Assembly: GCF_000022025.1 (NCBI RefSeq)
Contig: NC_011886.1
Span: 2,552,980 to 2,616,979, forward strand
DNA length: 64,000 nt
Source: Pseudarthrobacter chlorophenolicus A6
GTDB taxonomy: Bacteria > Actinomycetota > Actinomycetes > Actinomycetales > Micrococcaceae
Direction of reading: 5' to 3'
Shown: one piece after another, positions 38,755 to 47,954 of the stretch
How positions within the stretch are numbered: position 1 is the first letter of the stretch
Layout: each line of letters starts with the position of its first letter
Notes under the pieces: model-generated
What the model was told of the DNA's origin: nothing
Databases searched by the model: none
What the model saw: the letters and a program-made list of their open reading frames with translations, nothing else
Translations under genes and position numbers: made by a program

Positions 38755-38860
38755 TTCCGGGCTCGTTCAAGTCATGCGCACCGTCCCTCCTCCCGATGCG
38801 CGCAACCCGGTAACCCACCTATTCTACGCCCGCACCTGAACCTGGCCCGGCCAGCTGCGG

Positions 38861-41800
38861 TCAACCGGCGTCGAGTGCCTCCGAGATTCTCAAAGTGGAC
38901 CCGGTCCGGCCCTTGAGCACCTGCAGCTGGGTCCCGATCCGCTGCTTCATCTCGCCGACGTGGCTGACGAGCCCCACCACGCGGCCGCCATCGCGGAGCC
39001 CCTCAAGGGCGTCCATGACCTGCTCCAGTGACTGTTCGTCGAGGCTGCCGAAGCCCTCGTCCACGAACAGGGTTTCGATTTCCACTCCCCCGGATTCCTG
39101 CTGCACGACGTCGGCAAGGCCCAGCGCCAGGGAAAGAGAGGCCATGAAGGACTCGCCGCCGGACAGGGTAGAGGTGTCGCGGCGGTGGCCCGTCCATTGG
39201 TCCACCACTTCAAGGCCCAGCCCGGATTTGGCCCCGCGGGCAGCTTTTGCGTCTGTGTGCTGCAGCAGGTACCTGCCATCACTCATAGCCACCAGCCGCT
39301 CGGACGCCGCGATGGCAACCTGCTCAAGGCGGGCCGCGAGGACGTAGCTGTTCAGGCTCATCCGGTACGTGTTATCGCCCCTGCCGGCGGCCGCGTCCGC
39401 CAGCCCTGCCAGCATCCGTGCCCGCTCCGCCGGTCCCAGGGCAGACCCTGCCAGCGCGGCGTAGTCCCGGCTGATGGCGGCCAACGATGCCAGGCACCGT
39501 GCGGCCATCCCGGCGGCGAGGTCTGCCTGGCGCGCCCTCTCCCGGGCCTCGGCGGCTTCGCTTTCCAGCCCGGCGAGCCGTTCCCCGCTGGGGTCGAAAC
39601 CTCCGGCTTTCTCTTCCGCTGCGCGCACCAGGTCCTCGGCAGTGAACAGCTCCCGCACCCTGGCTGCCTCATCCTGTCCGGCGCGGACTTCGGCCTGGAG
39701 TCCGTCGGCCTCCGCGCTGTCGAGGAGTTGGCTGCGTGCTTCGTCGGCCGTTGCGAAGCCGGCAGCCGGCAACGCCAGCTCAAGCTGTTCACGGGCGTCG
39801 TCCGCCTGTGACTGCGCCACTGTCAGCGCGGCCTGTGCTGCCACGGCCTTGTCGAGCACCGCCACCGCGCCCTCCAGCGAGCGCAGTCTCCGGGCCAGGC
39901 TGGGACGCCCGGCCCGGAGACCTGAGAGCGCTTCGTCCAGTGCAGTGGCCTGTTCGGATACTTCTGCCAGCGAAGACTTTGCCTGTGCCAGCCCCGCATC
40001 AATTTCGGCCTTGGCGGCTGCTGCCTCGGCGATGCCGACATCCAGCGCCTCAAGCTTTCCGCGCACCTCTGAAAGACCGGCCACAGCGCGCTCTGCCTCG
40101 GCAGCTGCAGTCCGGGCCATTCCGGCCGCGGCGAGTGCCTCTTCCTCGGGAGTATCGCCGCCCTGCCCGGCAAGAACTGCCACCGACTGCTCAGCGTTAG
40201 CCAGCTCGGCGCCAACCCGGGCAAGGGCGGCGTCGGCTGCCTCGTAGGCACCGTGTGCTGCGTCTTCAGCCTGGGCGAGCCCGGGGCCCTGGTTGCCGCC
40301 GGCGGTAGGTGCGGGATGCTCCGCGCTGCCGCACACCGGGCACGGGTCACCGGCCTGCAGCTGGGCGGCGAGTTCCGCAGCGGCATGCGTGAGCCGCTCC
40401 TCCCGCAGGTCCAGCCATTGCTGCTTGGCCGCCAACTGGCGTTCCCTGGCCGCATCGCAGCGCAGCTTCACGGCATTACGCGCCGCGACAGCCGAAGCGT
40501 GGCGGCGTACTACATCCAGGAGCTCTTCCGCTGACGCGGCTTCCTTGCTCCGCAGCGCAGCGGTTCCGGCCAGCAGCTCCAACGGCGCCAGCCCGGCTTC
40601 AAGGCCTTCCCGTTCTTCAAGGAGCGCCGCGGAGCGGATCCCGAGCTTGGCTTCGGCTGCCTCCAACTCTGCCTGTTTCCTGCCGAGGTCGGTATGGCGT
40701 TTCCGCAGGGCCTGCAGCCTGTCTTCGTCGGGAAGGCGGGCCTCCACGACGGCCAACAGGGAACGGAGCCGGCCCAGTTCATCCGCGGCAGATGCCATCA
40801 CGGATTCCGGAAGGGAAGCTGCGCTGCTCCCGGTCCCAGCTGCGTCCACAAGTTCGAACGGCGCCAGTTCGGGGTCCTCGTCCGCGGCAAGGCGCAGGAA
40901 TGTCAGGGCCGACTCCGCTGCGCGGGACGCACTGGCGACCTTGGCCGCAGCGCCGTCTACGTTCTTTAGCTGGCCCACGAGGACTTCGGCCTTGCGGTGC
41001 CGAGCCAGCCGGGCTTCAAGTTCCCTAAGGCGGGGAGCCGCGTCCGATACTGCATTCCGCCGGGCTTCGGCCGCTTCGAGCCGTTGCCGGCGTTCGCGGC
41101 GTCCGGATTCCTCATCGACTGCCAGCGTCCGCTCTGCGGCCGCTGTTTCGGCGTCCTCCGCGAAACCGCGAAGTGCCTCCAGGCGTTGCGCGACGGCGTG
41201 CTGCAGCCACTCAAGGCGTTCTGCCGCCTTGTCAGCCGCCGGCGCGCTGTCCTCCGCAAGCTCCAGTGACGCAGCCTCGGATTCGGCACGCGCAGTCAGG
41301 AGTTCCAGTTGTCCCGACAGTGCAGCGACGCTTTCCCGGGCGGCCAGCGCCTCGCGGGAGAGCTCCTGTTCCAGGGCTTCGAAGCGCTGGGTGCCGAAGA
41401 GCTTCTGCAGCAGCTCGAGCCGGTCAGCAGCCTTCGACCTGAGGAAGGCGGCAAAATCCCCCTGGGGGAGCATCACCACGCGGGTGAACTGATCCCGGTC
41501 CATTCCCAGCAGCGCAGTAATCTCCGCGCCGGCCTCGTCATTGCGGGCGGACTTCTCCACCCAGGTGCCGTCGACACGCTCCCGCAGGAGCGTCTTGGCC
41601 TGCTGCGTGGTGAAGCCGTTCCTGCCGCGTGCGCTCGGCTTGTCCCAGGCGGGTGAGCGGGTGACTTCGAAGCGCCGGCCCTGCGCCGAAAATTCCAGGT
41701 TCACCGCAGGTTCCTGCGAGGGCTCGGCATGGTCGCTCCGGAGGCGTTTGCCATCCTGCCGCGCCCCGGGCACCGAGCCGTACAGGGCGAAGCAGATGGC

Positions 41801-41938
41801 GTCCAGGACGCTGGTCTTGCCTGCACCAGTAGGCCCGTTCAGGAGGAACAGTCCGTGCCCGCTGAGCCGGTCAAAATCAACGTCCTCGGTCCCGGCGAAG
41901 GGGCCGAAGCCGGAGATGCGGAGATGGTGGATCCTCAC
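38861..41938 (-). CDS. sbcC: SMC-family exonuclease subunit SbcC
   Basis: The large subunit of the SbcCD nuclease (bacterial Rad50), which opens hairpins and processes breaks. It has 1025 residues. Walker A is GPTGAGKT at 35-42. Two long coiled-coil arms of Ala/Glu/Arg-rich sequence are joined by a zinc hook, DPCPVCGSAEHP, near the middle. The ABC signature LSGGESFMASLSLALGL and Walker B ETLFVDEGFGSLD are near the C-terminus. The GTG at 41938 overlaps the sbcD stop (GTGA), so translation is coupled. Confidence 0.95.
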   Translation of the reverse strand: MRIHHLRISGFGPFAGTEDVDFDRLSGHGLFLLNGPTGAGKTSVLDAICFALYGSVPGARQDGKRLRSDHAEPSQEPAVNLEFSAQGRRFEVTRSPAWDKPSARGRNGFTTQQAKTLLRERVDGTWVEKSARNDEAGAEITALLGMDRDQFTRVVMLPQGDFAAFLRSKAADRLELLQKLFGTQRFEALEQELSREALAARESVAALSGQLELLTARAESEAASLELAEDSAPAADKAAERLEWLQHAVAQRLEALRGFAEDAETAAAERTLAVDEESGRRERRQRLEAAEARRNAVSDAAPRLRELEARLARHRKAEVLVGQLKNVDGAAAKVASASRAAESALTFLRLAADEDPELAPFELVDAAGTGSSAASLPESVMASAADELGRLRSLLAVVEARLPDEDRLQALRKRHTDLGRKQAELEAAEAKLGIRSAALLEEREGLEAGLAPLELLAGTAALRSKEAASAEELLDVVRRHASAVAARNAVKLRCDAARERQLAAKQQWLDLREERLTHAAAELAAQLQAGDPCPVCGSAEHPAPTAGGNQGPGLAQAEDAAHGAYEAADAALARVGAELANAEQSVAVLAGQGGDTPEEEALAAAGMARTAAAEAERAVAGLSEVRGKLEALDVGIAEAAAAKAEIDAGLAQAKSSLAEVSEQATALDEALSGLRAGRPSLARRLRSLEGAVAVLDKAVAAQAALTVAQSQADDAREQLELALPAAGFATADEARSQLLDSAEADGLQAEVRAGQDEAARVRELFTAEDLVRAAEEKAGGFDPSGERLAGLESEAAEARERARQADLAAGMAARCLASLAAISRDYAALAGSALGPAERARMLAGLADAAAGRGDNTYRMSLNSYVLAARLEQVAIAASERLVAMSDGRYLLQHTDAKAARGAKSGLGLEVVDQWTGHRRDTSTLSGGESFMASLSLALGLADVVQQESGGVEIETLFVDEGFGSLDEQSLEQVMDALEGLRDGGRVVGLVSHVGEMKQRIGTQLQVLKGRTGSTLRISEALDAG

Positions 41939-43113
41939 AGTGCCGCCTCCTGGAGCCGGACGTTCTCCAGTGCGGCCGCGAGCGCTGCCCTCTCGGCGTC
42001 GTCCGGTGTGCGGCCACGGACGTGTTCGAGGAACCCGCAGCACACTGCGAGGTCGTCCGGGGCTTCGGCGAGCCTGCTGCTGTAGCTGGTGGACACCGCA
42101 GGCGCCCCGCCTTGGGGGTCGAAGCCCAGCACCAGGGTGTCGGGGAACCGTGCGCGGAGCCGCTCCATGGCGCGAGCGGGCCGCTGGTCATCTGTCAGCG
42201 TGACCTGGCAGTAGGCGTTTTCGGCCCACGCATGCTCCGGTGACTCCAGCAGTTCCGCCAAGGGACCCCGCAGGAGCGCCAGGCGGCGCGGCGCGTCCCA
42301 CAGCACTTCCTCCACGGCCGTAACGCCGTCCGGTCCGAGGTCCACCAGCCACGCACCCTTGCTGTGGTTGGCTTCGGAGAAGGAATAGGCCAGCGGTGAG
42401 CCTGAGTACCGGACCTGCGGCGAGAGGGACTGGCGTCCGTGCAGGTGGCCCAGCGCCGTGTAGCCAAAGCCGTCGAACAGGTCCAGCGGGACTGCCCCAA
42501 CGCCGCCGATGCTGAGTTCCCGTTCACTGTCCGAGCTGATGCCGCCGCTGGCGAACGTGTGGGCCAGGACCACGGAATGGACCGGAGCGGAGCCGGCGCG
42601 CCGCGCGATGTCCTCCCGGATCAGGGTGGTGGCGGCGCGGGTGACATCGAAATGGCTGGCCGCCTCCACACCCAGCTGCTCTGCCACGAGCCGCGGTTCA
42701 AGCCAGGGGATGCCATAGATGGCGGCGAGGGCGTCCCTGCCGGCCGCATCCGGACCCAGCGGCAGCAGCAGCGGCTTGTCCAGGTCCTCCACGCGGGTCC
42801 GCAGGTGCACTCCCCCGCGTTCGAGCAGCCGGGCCGCAAAGCCCAGGCGGATGGCGGAGTCGTGGTTGCCGCTGGTGAGGACCACCTTTGCCCCGGCGTC
42901 CGTGATCCCCACAAGGGCCTCATCCAGCAGTCGCACGACGTCGACGCCGGGCAGCGCGCGGTCGTAGACGTCCCCCGCGATCAGGACGACGTCTACCCCG
43001 TGCTCCGATACCGCCGCTACGAGCTGGTTGACGAAGGCACGCTGGGCCTCAAGCATGCCCACGCCGTGGAAAGACCGGCCGAGGTGCCAGTCCGATGTAT
43101 GAAGTAACCGCAT
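41935..43113 (-). CDS. sbcD: Exonuclease subunit SbcD
   Basis: The nuclease subunit of SbcCD (bacterial Mre11), 392 residues. Phosphoesterase metal motifs are complete: DWHLGR at 8-13, GDVYD, TSGNHD, VVLAHTF and GHLHGRQ. The C-terminal part contains the SbcD cap region. ATG 43113 lies six bases below the hexamer TAGCTT and has no ribosome site, consistent with a leaderless mRNA. Its end overlaps the sbcC start by four bases. Confidence 0.95.
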   Translation of the reverse strand: MRLLHTSDWHLGRSFHGVGMLEAQRAFVNQLVAAVSEHGVDVVLIAGDVYDRALPGVDVVRLLDEALVGITDAGAKVVLTSGNHDSAIRLGFAARLLERGGVHLRTRVEDLDKPLLLPLGPDAAGRDALAAIYGIPWLEPRLVAEQLGVEAASHFDVTRAATTLIREDIARRAGSAPVHSVVLAHTFASGGISSDSERELSIGGVGAVPLDLFDGFGYTALGHLHGRQSLSPQVRYSGSPLAYSFSEANHSKGAWLVDLGPDGVTAVEEVLWDAPRRLALLRGPLAELLESPEHAWAENAYCQVTLTDDQRPARAMERLRARFPDTLVLGFDPQGGAPAVSTSYSSRLAEAPDDLAVCCGFLEHVRGRTPDDAERAALAAALENVRLQEAAL

Positions 43114-43190
43114 CTTTCTAAGCTATCGGCTGCCACTGACACTTTGCGCCAGCGGCGCATCCCGTCAATGGCATCACACCGTAAGGGCCC

Positions 43191-44153
43191 TCAGCTCCGC
43201 TTGCCGTCAAAGAACTCCTGGGCCTCGCTGGGGGCGCCGCCGGCGGACTCGGCCGCACGTTCCGGCTGCCCCGCGCTGCGTGTTGCCCCGGCGGATCCGG
43301 CTGCGCCGTCCGTGCCGGCCCCCGCAGCACCTTCAGGGTGCCCCTCCAGGGAGGCGTCGTCGTCGGACGTGTCCCCGGCGGCGGGAGCGGACACCGGCGC
43401 CGGGGCAGCACGGAAGATGCGGAACAGCAGGCCTGCAACGGCCGCACCCGCAAGGGGCGCCACCAGGAAGACCCAGAGCTGTTCAACGGCCCAGCCTGAG
43501 CTGAAGACAGCGGACGCCAGCGCCCGGGCGGGGTTGTAGGGCAGGTTTCCCATGGCCTGTCCCAACTGCAGGAGGGCGGCGAACGTCAGGCCCACGGCAA
43601 AGGGCGCGATGACGGCTCCGGCCCGCTCTCGGGCGGCCGCGCCGAGGAAGACGGCCACCACGATGGCTGCGCCCAGCACCTCAAGGAGGAGCACCGCAGC
43701 CACGGGAGCCTGGATAATCGAGTGCTCACCGAAGCCGGCAGTGACGGTATCGAAGGCTGTGCGGCTGTCCGCGATGCCCGGCAGGGTGCGCAGCACCGCG
43801 AACAGCACCAGGGCGCCCACCACGGCGCCGGCCACCTGGGCAACAGCGTAGGCGGCTGCCACCCCGGCCCGGATGCGCCCGGCGAGAAGGTGGCCAAGGG
43901 TAATGGCCGGGTTGAAGTGCCCGCCGGACACGTGCCCCACCGCGAGCATCGCAGCTGTCACGGCGAGGCCGGCTGCAAGGGCGGCAGGCAGGGGGCTGGA
44001 CTGCGGAATGCTGAACAGCGGCACCCCAAGGCCGGCGACGGCGATAAAAAGGCTGCCGAACGCTTCGGCACCAAGCCTGGGCAGCAGGCCCGGACGGACG
44101 GTGTCGGAGGTGCCCGGGAAGGCATCGTGTCGGTCGGTAACGGTTGTGCTCAT
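43191..44153 (-). CDS. Aquaporin (MIP family)
   Basis: A six-helix channel of 320 residues. The first half-helix holds GGHFNPAITLG (NPA at 81-83) and the second LPYNPARAL (NPA at 207-209), so both pore motifs are intact. A tail of about 70 residues, rich in Ala, Gly, Glu and Asp, is unusual for the family. ATG 44153 has AAGGT upstream; the open frame continues upstream to 44711 but only as the antisense of the ADP-ribosylglycohydrolase gene. Water is the likely substrate. It resembles aquaporin Z more than glycerol channels. Confidence 0.88.
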   Translation of the reverse strand: MSTTVTDRHDAFPGTSDTVRPGLLPRLGAEAFGSLFIAVAGLGVPLFSIPQSSPLPAALAAGLAVTAAMLAVGHVSGGHFNPAITLGHLLAGRIRAGVAAAYAVAQVAGAVVGALVLFAVLRTLPGIADSRTAFDTVTAGFGEHSIIQAPVAAVLLLEVLGAAIVVAVFLGAAARERAGAVIAPFAVGLTFAALLQLGQAMGNLPYNPARALASAVFSSGWAVEQLWVFLVAPLAGAAVAGLLFRIFRAAPAPVSAPAAGDTSDDDASLEGHPEGAAGAGTDGAAGSAGATRSAGQPERAAESAGGAPSEAQEFFDGKRS

Positions 44154-44318
44154 GATGGGACCTTTGGGTAGGGGCCAGGGGTGCTGCCGCCGGGCAACCC
44201 CAGTATTCTTCCAGCGCCGGCTGGGCGTTGGCTGGACACGGTCCGGGTGCCGGCACCGTCGCGGGCGGGGATGGTGCCTGCTTTCCGGCCCGCGGCGCGC
44301 CCACGGTAGATTTGCAGC

Positions 44319-45401
44319 ATGAGCTTTGACACTGCCGCGCCCGCACTGAGGTCCCGCATCCACGGATGCCTGCTGGGCGGCGCACTCGGCGATTCCCTGG
44401 GCTACGAAGTCGAATTCGATCCGATTGACGATATCCGGCGCCGCTTCGGCCCGGACGGGTTGAGGGACTTCGCAGCCATCGCCGGCAGCACCCACATCTC
44501 CGATGACACGCAGATGACCCTGTACACCGTGGACGGCCTGGTTGAAGCGCTGGAGTGGGCCAACTCGGGGTTCGGCGCCGACGTGAACGCCTGCCTGTGG
44601 CTGGCGTACCTGCGGTGGCTTGCCACCCAGGGTGAGGTTGCCGGGCCCGCAGCACCGGCCCCGCAGCCCCGCTGGATCGACGGGCACGCCGTCCTCCACC
44701 AGCGCCGCCACCCCGGCCGCGCCTGCCTTTCAGGGCTGTCCACCGGAGAGATGGGAACGTCCGTCCGGCCCGTAAACCCGGACTCCAAAGGCTGCGGCAC
44801 CGTCATGCGGTCGGCACCCTTCGGCCTCGTGCCGCACGTGGCGCCCGACGCCGTCTACAAGTTGAGTGCCGACGCCGCCTCCCTGACGCACGGGCACCCC
44901 TCTGCGCGGCAGAGCGCAGGGGTGTTCAGTCTCCTGATCCACCGCCTGGTCTCGGGTGAGTCCCTCCACGACGCGGCAGCAGCGGTGGCAGCCCACGCCG
45001 CCGGCATCACCGGCGTGGCACCGGAATTGCCGCGGCGCCTTGACGTGGCACTGCGGCTGGCGGCGAGGGGCGTTGTCCCGCCCGAGGAACTTGTGGCCGA
45101 ACTTGGCGAGGGCTGGGTGGCGGAGGAGGCGCTCGCCGTCGGCCTCTATGCCGTACTGGCCACCCGCCCCACCGATGACGCTGCCGCGGACGCTCCGGTG
45201 CGGCACTTCCGGGACGCGGTGGCATTGGCCGTGAACCACAGCGGCGACAGCGACTCCACGGGATCCGTGGCGGGCAACATCCTGGGCGCCTACTACGGCG
45301 AGGCATGCCTGCCGGAAGAATGGCTTAGCGTGCTCGAGGCCCCCGACGTGATCCGGGGCATGGCGGACCTCCTGGTGGGCGTCACAACCGGCGAAGGCTG
45401 A
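44319..45401 (+). CDS. ADP-ribosylglycohydrolase family protein
   Basis: A 360-residue DraG/ARH fold enzyme that removes ADP-ribose from proteins or other targets with two Mg ions. Metal-site motifs are SDDTQMTLYTVDG near residue 66 and NHSGDSDSTGSVAGNILGAYYG near residue 307, with the N-terminal GCLLGGALGDSLGYEVEF. No ADP-ribosyltransferase is nearby. The hexamer TAGATT is six bases before the ATG, so the mRNA is probably leaderless. It is convergent with the DUF4395 gene, with a 20-base overlap. Confidence 0.9.
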   Translation: MSFDTAAPALRSRIHGCLLGGALGDSLGYEVEFDPIDDIRRRFGPDGLRDFAAIAGSTHISDDTQMTLYTVDGLVEALEWANSGFGADVNACLWLAYLRWLATQGEVAGPAAPAPQPRWIDGHAVLHQRRHPGRACLSGLSTGEMGTSVRPVNPDSKGCGTVMRSAPFGLVPHVAPDAVYKLSADAASLTHGHPSARQSAGVFSLLIHRLVSGESLHDAAAAVAAHAAGITGVAPELPRRLDVALRLAARGVVPPEELVAELGEGWVAEEALAVGLYAVLATRPTDDAAADAPVRHFRDAVALAVNHSGDSDSTGSVAGNILGAYYGEACLPEEWLSVLEAPDVIRGMADLLVGVTTGEG

Positions 45402-45858
45402 TGTTGTTGCACGCTTCGCAGACGTCCTCAGGGATCAGCCCGCGGCGCTGAAGCCAGCCGAAGATCACGCAGCCCAGGCAGAACGCCAGGAACGCCTCCA
45501 GCGAGGCCGCCACGATCAGGATGCCCAGGACAGCCCACGACGCCGGCACGGCACCGGACAGGAACAGGACAAGCGCCGCGGTGGACACCACCGCTCCCAT
45601 CCCCTGGGCGAAACGCTTGGGCGGTCCGGCTACCAGTTTGACCTTGCCCAGCCACGGCGTGATGACCTTTACGGAGAGCAACGCCAGCGGCGAGATCCGG
45701 GGACCGAACAGCAGCCTCAGCCAGAAACCCGCGGCGATGGCTGCCAAACCCCACACGGATCCGCTCAGCGCCGTGGCCACCGCCACCAGCACCACCAGGG
45801 CCGCCGTGACACGGGCCGCGTACTCGTTGACGGGGTTGGGGAAGGCGAAGAGGCTCAT
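45382..45858 (-). CDS. DUF4395 membrane protein
   Basis: A 158-residue protein with four predicted membrane helices and the family blocks FPNPVNEYAARVTA, LFGPRISPLALLS and ASLEAFLAFCLGCVIFGWL. A C-terminal ECDACN-like end carries two cysteines (DVCEACNN). Its function is unknown; relatives are often near rhodanese or thiol genes, not seen here. The start at 45858 is six bases below TAGCCT. The last 20 bases overlap the end of the convergent ADP-ribosylglycohydrolase gene. Confidence 0.85.
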   Translation of the reverse strand: MSLFAFPNPVNEYAARVTAALVVLVAVATALSGSVWGLAAIAAGFWLRLLFGPRISPLALLSVKVITPWLGKVKLVAGPPKRFAQGMGAVVSTAALVLFLSGAVPASWAVLGILIVAASLEAFLAFCLGCVIFGWLQRRGLIPEDVCEACNNISLRRL

Positions 45859-45972
45859 GGTGCAAGGCTAGGATCGGCCCGTCGCCGGAGGAAGGATTGT
45901 TGCTTCGCGTGAACTTGTGTGGGGCAGCGCTGCTTGGCCTTTTCAGGAGCGGCGGCCCGGGCATGCAGGCGG

Positions 45973-46983
45973 CTACGCTGTCGCCGCGCCTGCCATGCTC
46001 CCCACCATCTGCAGGAACTCCCCCTCGGACAGCACCTCAATGGCCTGCCCGCGGTCGTGGAGCTCCAGCACCCGGCGGGCCTTGCCCGTCAGCCGGCCCG
46101 AACGGAGGTCAGCGGCCACGAATCCGTCACCGACCACCAGCACGGTGGTCCTGCCGGTCACCCGGCTTTCCGTCCGTGCACCCGCCTCGGCAGAGCGGAC
46201 TTTCGCCTCCGGCCGCCCGATGGACAGCTGACCGGTGAACACCACGGTCTGCCCGTAGAGGGGATGGCCCGGCTCCGCATCCGGGTTGGGCTCCGGGTTG
46301 AGTCCTTCGTCCGGCCAGCCGGACTGGAAGGGCCGCACCAGCGCGGCGCCGTTCCCGGACCCGCCGGCCAGGGCGGTCAGGCTTTGCTTGGACAGCTGGT
46401 CCACTGCCGGATCAAAGGCGTGCTGCCGGGGCATCACCAATCCCAATGAGAGATAAAGCTCGGCCAGGCTGTTGGCCCCGTTGCGCCGGGCGATGTCGAT
46501 CAGGATTCCGGCGCAGGCCCGGGCATCCTCCGCGGCGTCGTGGTGCCGGAGCAGCGGCACTCCGGCCTCCTCCGCAGCAAACGGCAGGGAGTTGGACACC
46601 AGGGAGTAGCACCGGCGGGACAGCATCACGGTGCAGACGTAGTCGTACGCGGGGCCGGGAAGTCCGGAAACCTCCAGGGCCGAGCGGATGACGCCCAGGT
46701 CGAAGGCGGCATTGTGGGCTGCCAGCACGTCGTCGCCGATGAAGGCCCCGATTTCAGGAAACAGGTCACCGAAGCGGGACCGGCCCGCCACGTCCGCTGC
46801 GGTGATGCCGTGGATCCGGACGTTGTGGTAGTCAAAGTGGTCGTGTCCGGCCGGTGGCCGCATCAGCCACGCCGCTTCCTCCACCACCTTGCCGCCGCGG
46901 ACTTTCGTCAGGCCCACTGCGCAGGGAGAACCCCTGAAGCCGTTCGCCGTTTCAAAGTCAATCGCCGTAAAGTCCAAACCCAC
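45973..46983 (-). CDS. DnaQ-like exonuclease with BRCT domain
   Basis: A DEDD-type 3'-5' exonuclease of 336 residues. Exo motifs are AIDFETANG at 7-15, LAAHNAAFDLGVI and the HHDAAEDARACA end motif, so the active site is complete. The C-terminal 100 residues form a BRCT domain (YGQTVVFTGQL and the following strand VLVVGD). The GTG at 46983 sits seven bases below TAAGGT; the open frame extends 11 codons upstream. It probably works in DNA repair or end trimming, and is more like stand-alone actinobacterial proteins than the polymerase III epsilon subunit. Confidence 0.87.
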   Translation of the reverse strand: MGLDFTAIDFETANGFRGSPCAVGLTKVRGGKVVEEAAWLMRPPAGHDHFDYHNVRIHGITAADVAGRSRFGDLFPEIGAFIGDDVLAAHNAAFDLGVIRSALEVSGLPGPAYDYVCTVMLSRRCYSLVSNSLPFAAEEAGVPLLRHHDAAEDARACAGILIDIARRNGANSLAELYLSLGLVMPRQHAFDPAVDQLSKQSLTALAGGSGNGAALVRPFQSGWPDEGLNPEPNPDAEPGHPLYGQTVVFTGQLSIGRPEAKVRSAEAGARTESRVTGRTTVLVVGDGFVAADLRSGRLTGKARRVLELHDRGQAIEVLSEGEFLQMVGSMAGAATA

Positions 46984-47076
46984 GCCAGCAACCTTACCGC
47001 CGGAAGGCGCCCGCACCCGACAGGCTGCCGGCCCGTCCGGACCGCCCGGCGCAGGCCCGTCAAGTACCCTTGAAAG

Positions 47077-47871
47077 GTGAACTTTCCCCTGATGAACGAC
47101 CTTGCTGTGTCCATGCTGGGCGGTGCAGGACCGGTCCAGCCGCAGCTGGCTTCCTTCCTCCCCGACTGGCTGAACCCCCAGATCTTCCTGGCCGATCCTG
47201 CCCTGGCCCCATGGGTGGTCCTCCTGGTGTGCGGCATCGTCTTCGCCGAGACCGGCCTGCTGGTGGGCTTCTTCCTCCCCGGCGATTCAATGCTGTTCAC
47301 CGCCGGCCTGCTGGTTGCCACGGACACCATCAAGTTCAACATCTGGCTGCTTGCCCTGTTGATTGTGATTTCAGCCTTCATCGGAAACCAGACCGGCTAC
47401 TTCATCGGGTCCAAGGCCGGCCCTGCCATCTTCAACAAGCCGAATTCACGCCTGTTCAAGCGCGAAAACGTGGAGAACGCGCACGCGTTCTTCGAAAAGC
47501 ACGGCGGCAAGGCGCTGATCCTGGCCCGCTTCGTCCCCATCATCCGGACCTTCGTGCCGGTCATCGTGGGCGTGGCCCAGATGGATAAGAAGAAGTTTCT
47601 CCTCTACAACGTCATCGGCGCCCTGCTGTGGGGCGGCGGCGTGACGCTGCTCGGCTTCCTCCTCGGCGACAAGGTGCCGTGGGTGCGTGACAACCTGGAC
47701 ATCATCTTCATCGTCATCGTGCTCGTCTCGGTGCTGCCCATCGGCATCGAGGTCCTGCGCGGCATGTCCGCCAAGCGCCAGGCCCGGGCCTACGGTACCG
47801 ACGCCGTTGACGAGTTCATTGAAGAACACACTCCGGAGGACGAGCACAAGACTCCCCGCCACCCTAAGTAG
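47077..47871 (+). CDS. DedA family membrane protein
   Basis: A 264-residue membrane protein of the DedA/SNARE-associated family, linked in other bacteria to lipid flipping and envelope homeostasis. The core motifs are FAETGLLVGFFLPGDSMLFTAG and ILARFVPIIRTFVPVIVGVAQM, with the conserved arginine and prolines present. A charged C-terminal tail of about 30 residues is cytoplasmic. The GTG at 47077 is six bases below TACCCT, suggesting a leaderless mRNA; the ATG at 47092 is a weaker choice. A strong terminator follows. Confidence 0.88.
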   Translation: MNFPLMNDLAVSMLGGAGPVQPQLASFLPDWLNPQIFLADPALAPWVVLLVCGIVFAETGLLVGFFLPGDSMLFTAGLLVATDTIKFNIWLLALLIVISAFIGNQTGYFIGSKAGPAIFNKPNSRLFKRENVENAHAFFEKHGGKALILARFVPIIRTFVPVIVGVAQMDKKKFLLYNVIGALLWGGGVTLLGFLLGDKVPWVRDNLDIIFIVIVLVSVLPIGIEVLRGMSAKRQARAYGTDAVDEFIEEHTPEDEHKTPRHPK

Positions 47872-47881
47872 CCGGATGGCG

Positions 47882-47918
47882 AAAGGCGCGGTCCCCATTT
47901 CGGGGACCGCGCCTTTTT
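47882..47918 (+). terminator. Terminator after dedA (and rdgB)
   Basis: A 15-base perfect stem (AAAGGCGCGGTCCCC) around ATTTC, followed by TTTTTC. On the minus strand it lies 37 bases past the rdgB stop, so it can also end that operon. Confidence 0.8.
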
Positions 47919-47954
47919 CGTGCACATTCCGCTATGTACCGGGGCAGTCCTGCG

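Noticed and set aside
45382..45401. Frameshift at the convergent overlap of ADP-ribosylglycohydrolase and DUF4395
   Set aside because: Both proteins reach their family ends normally; a 20-base convergent overlap of two stops is common in compact genomes.
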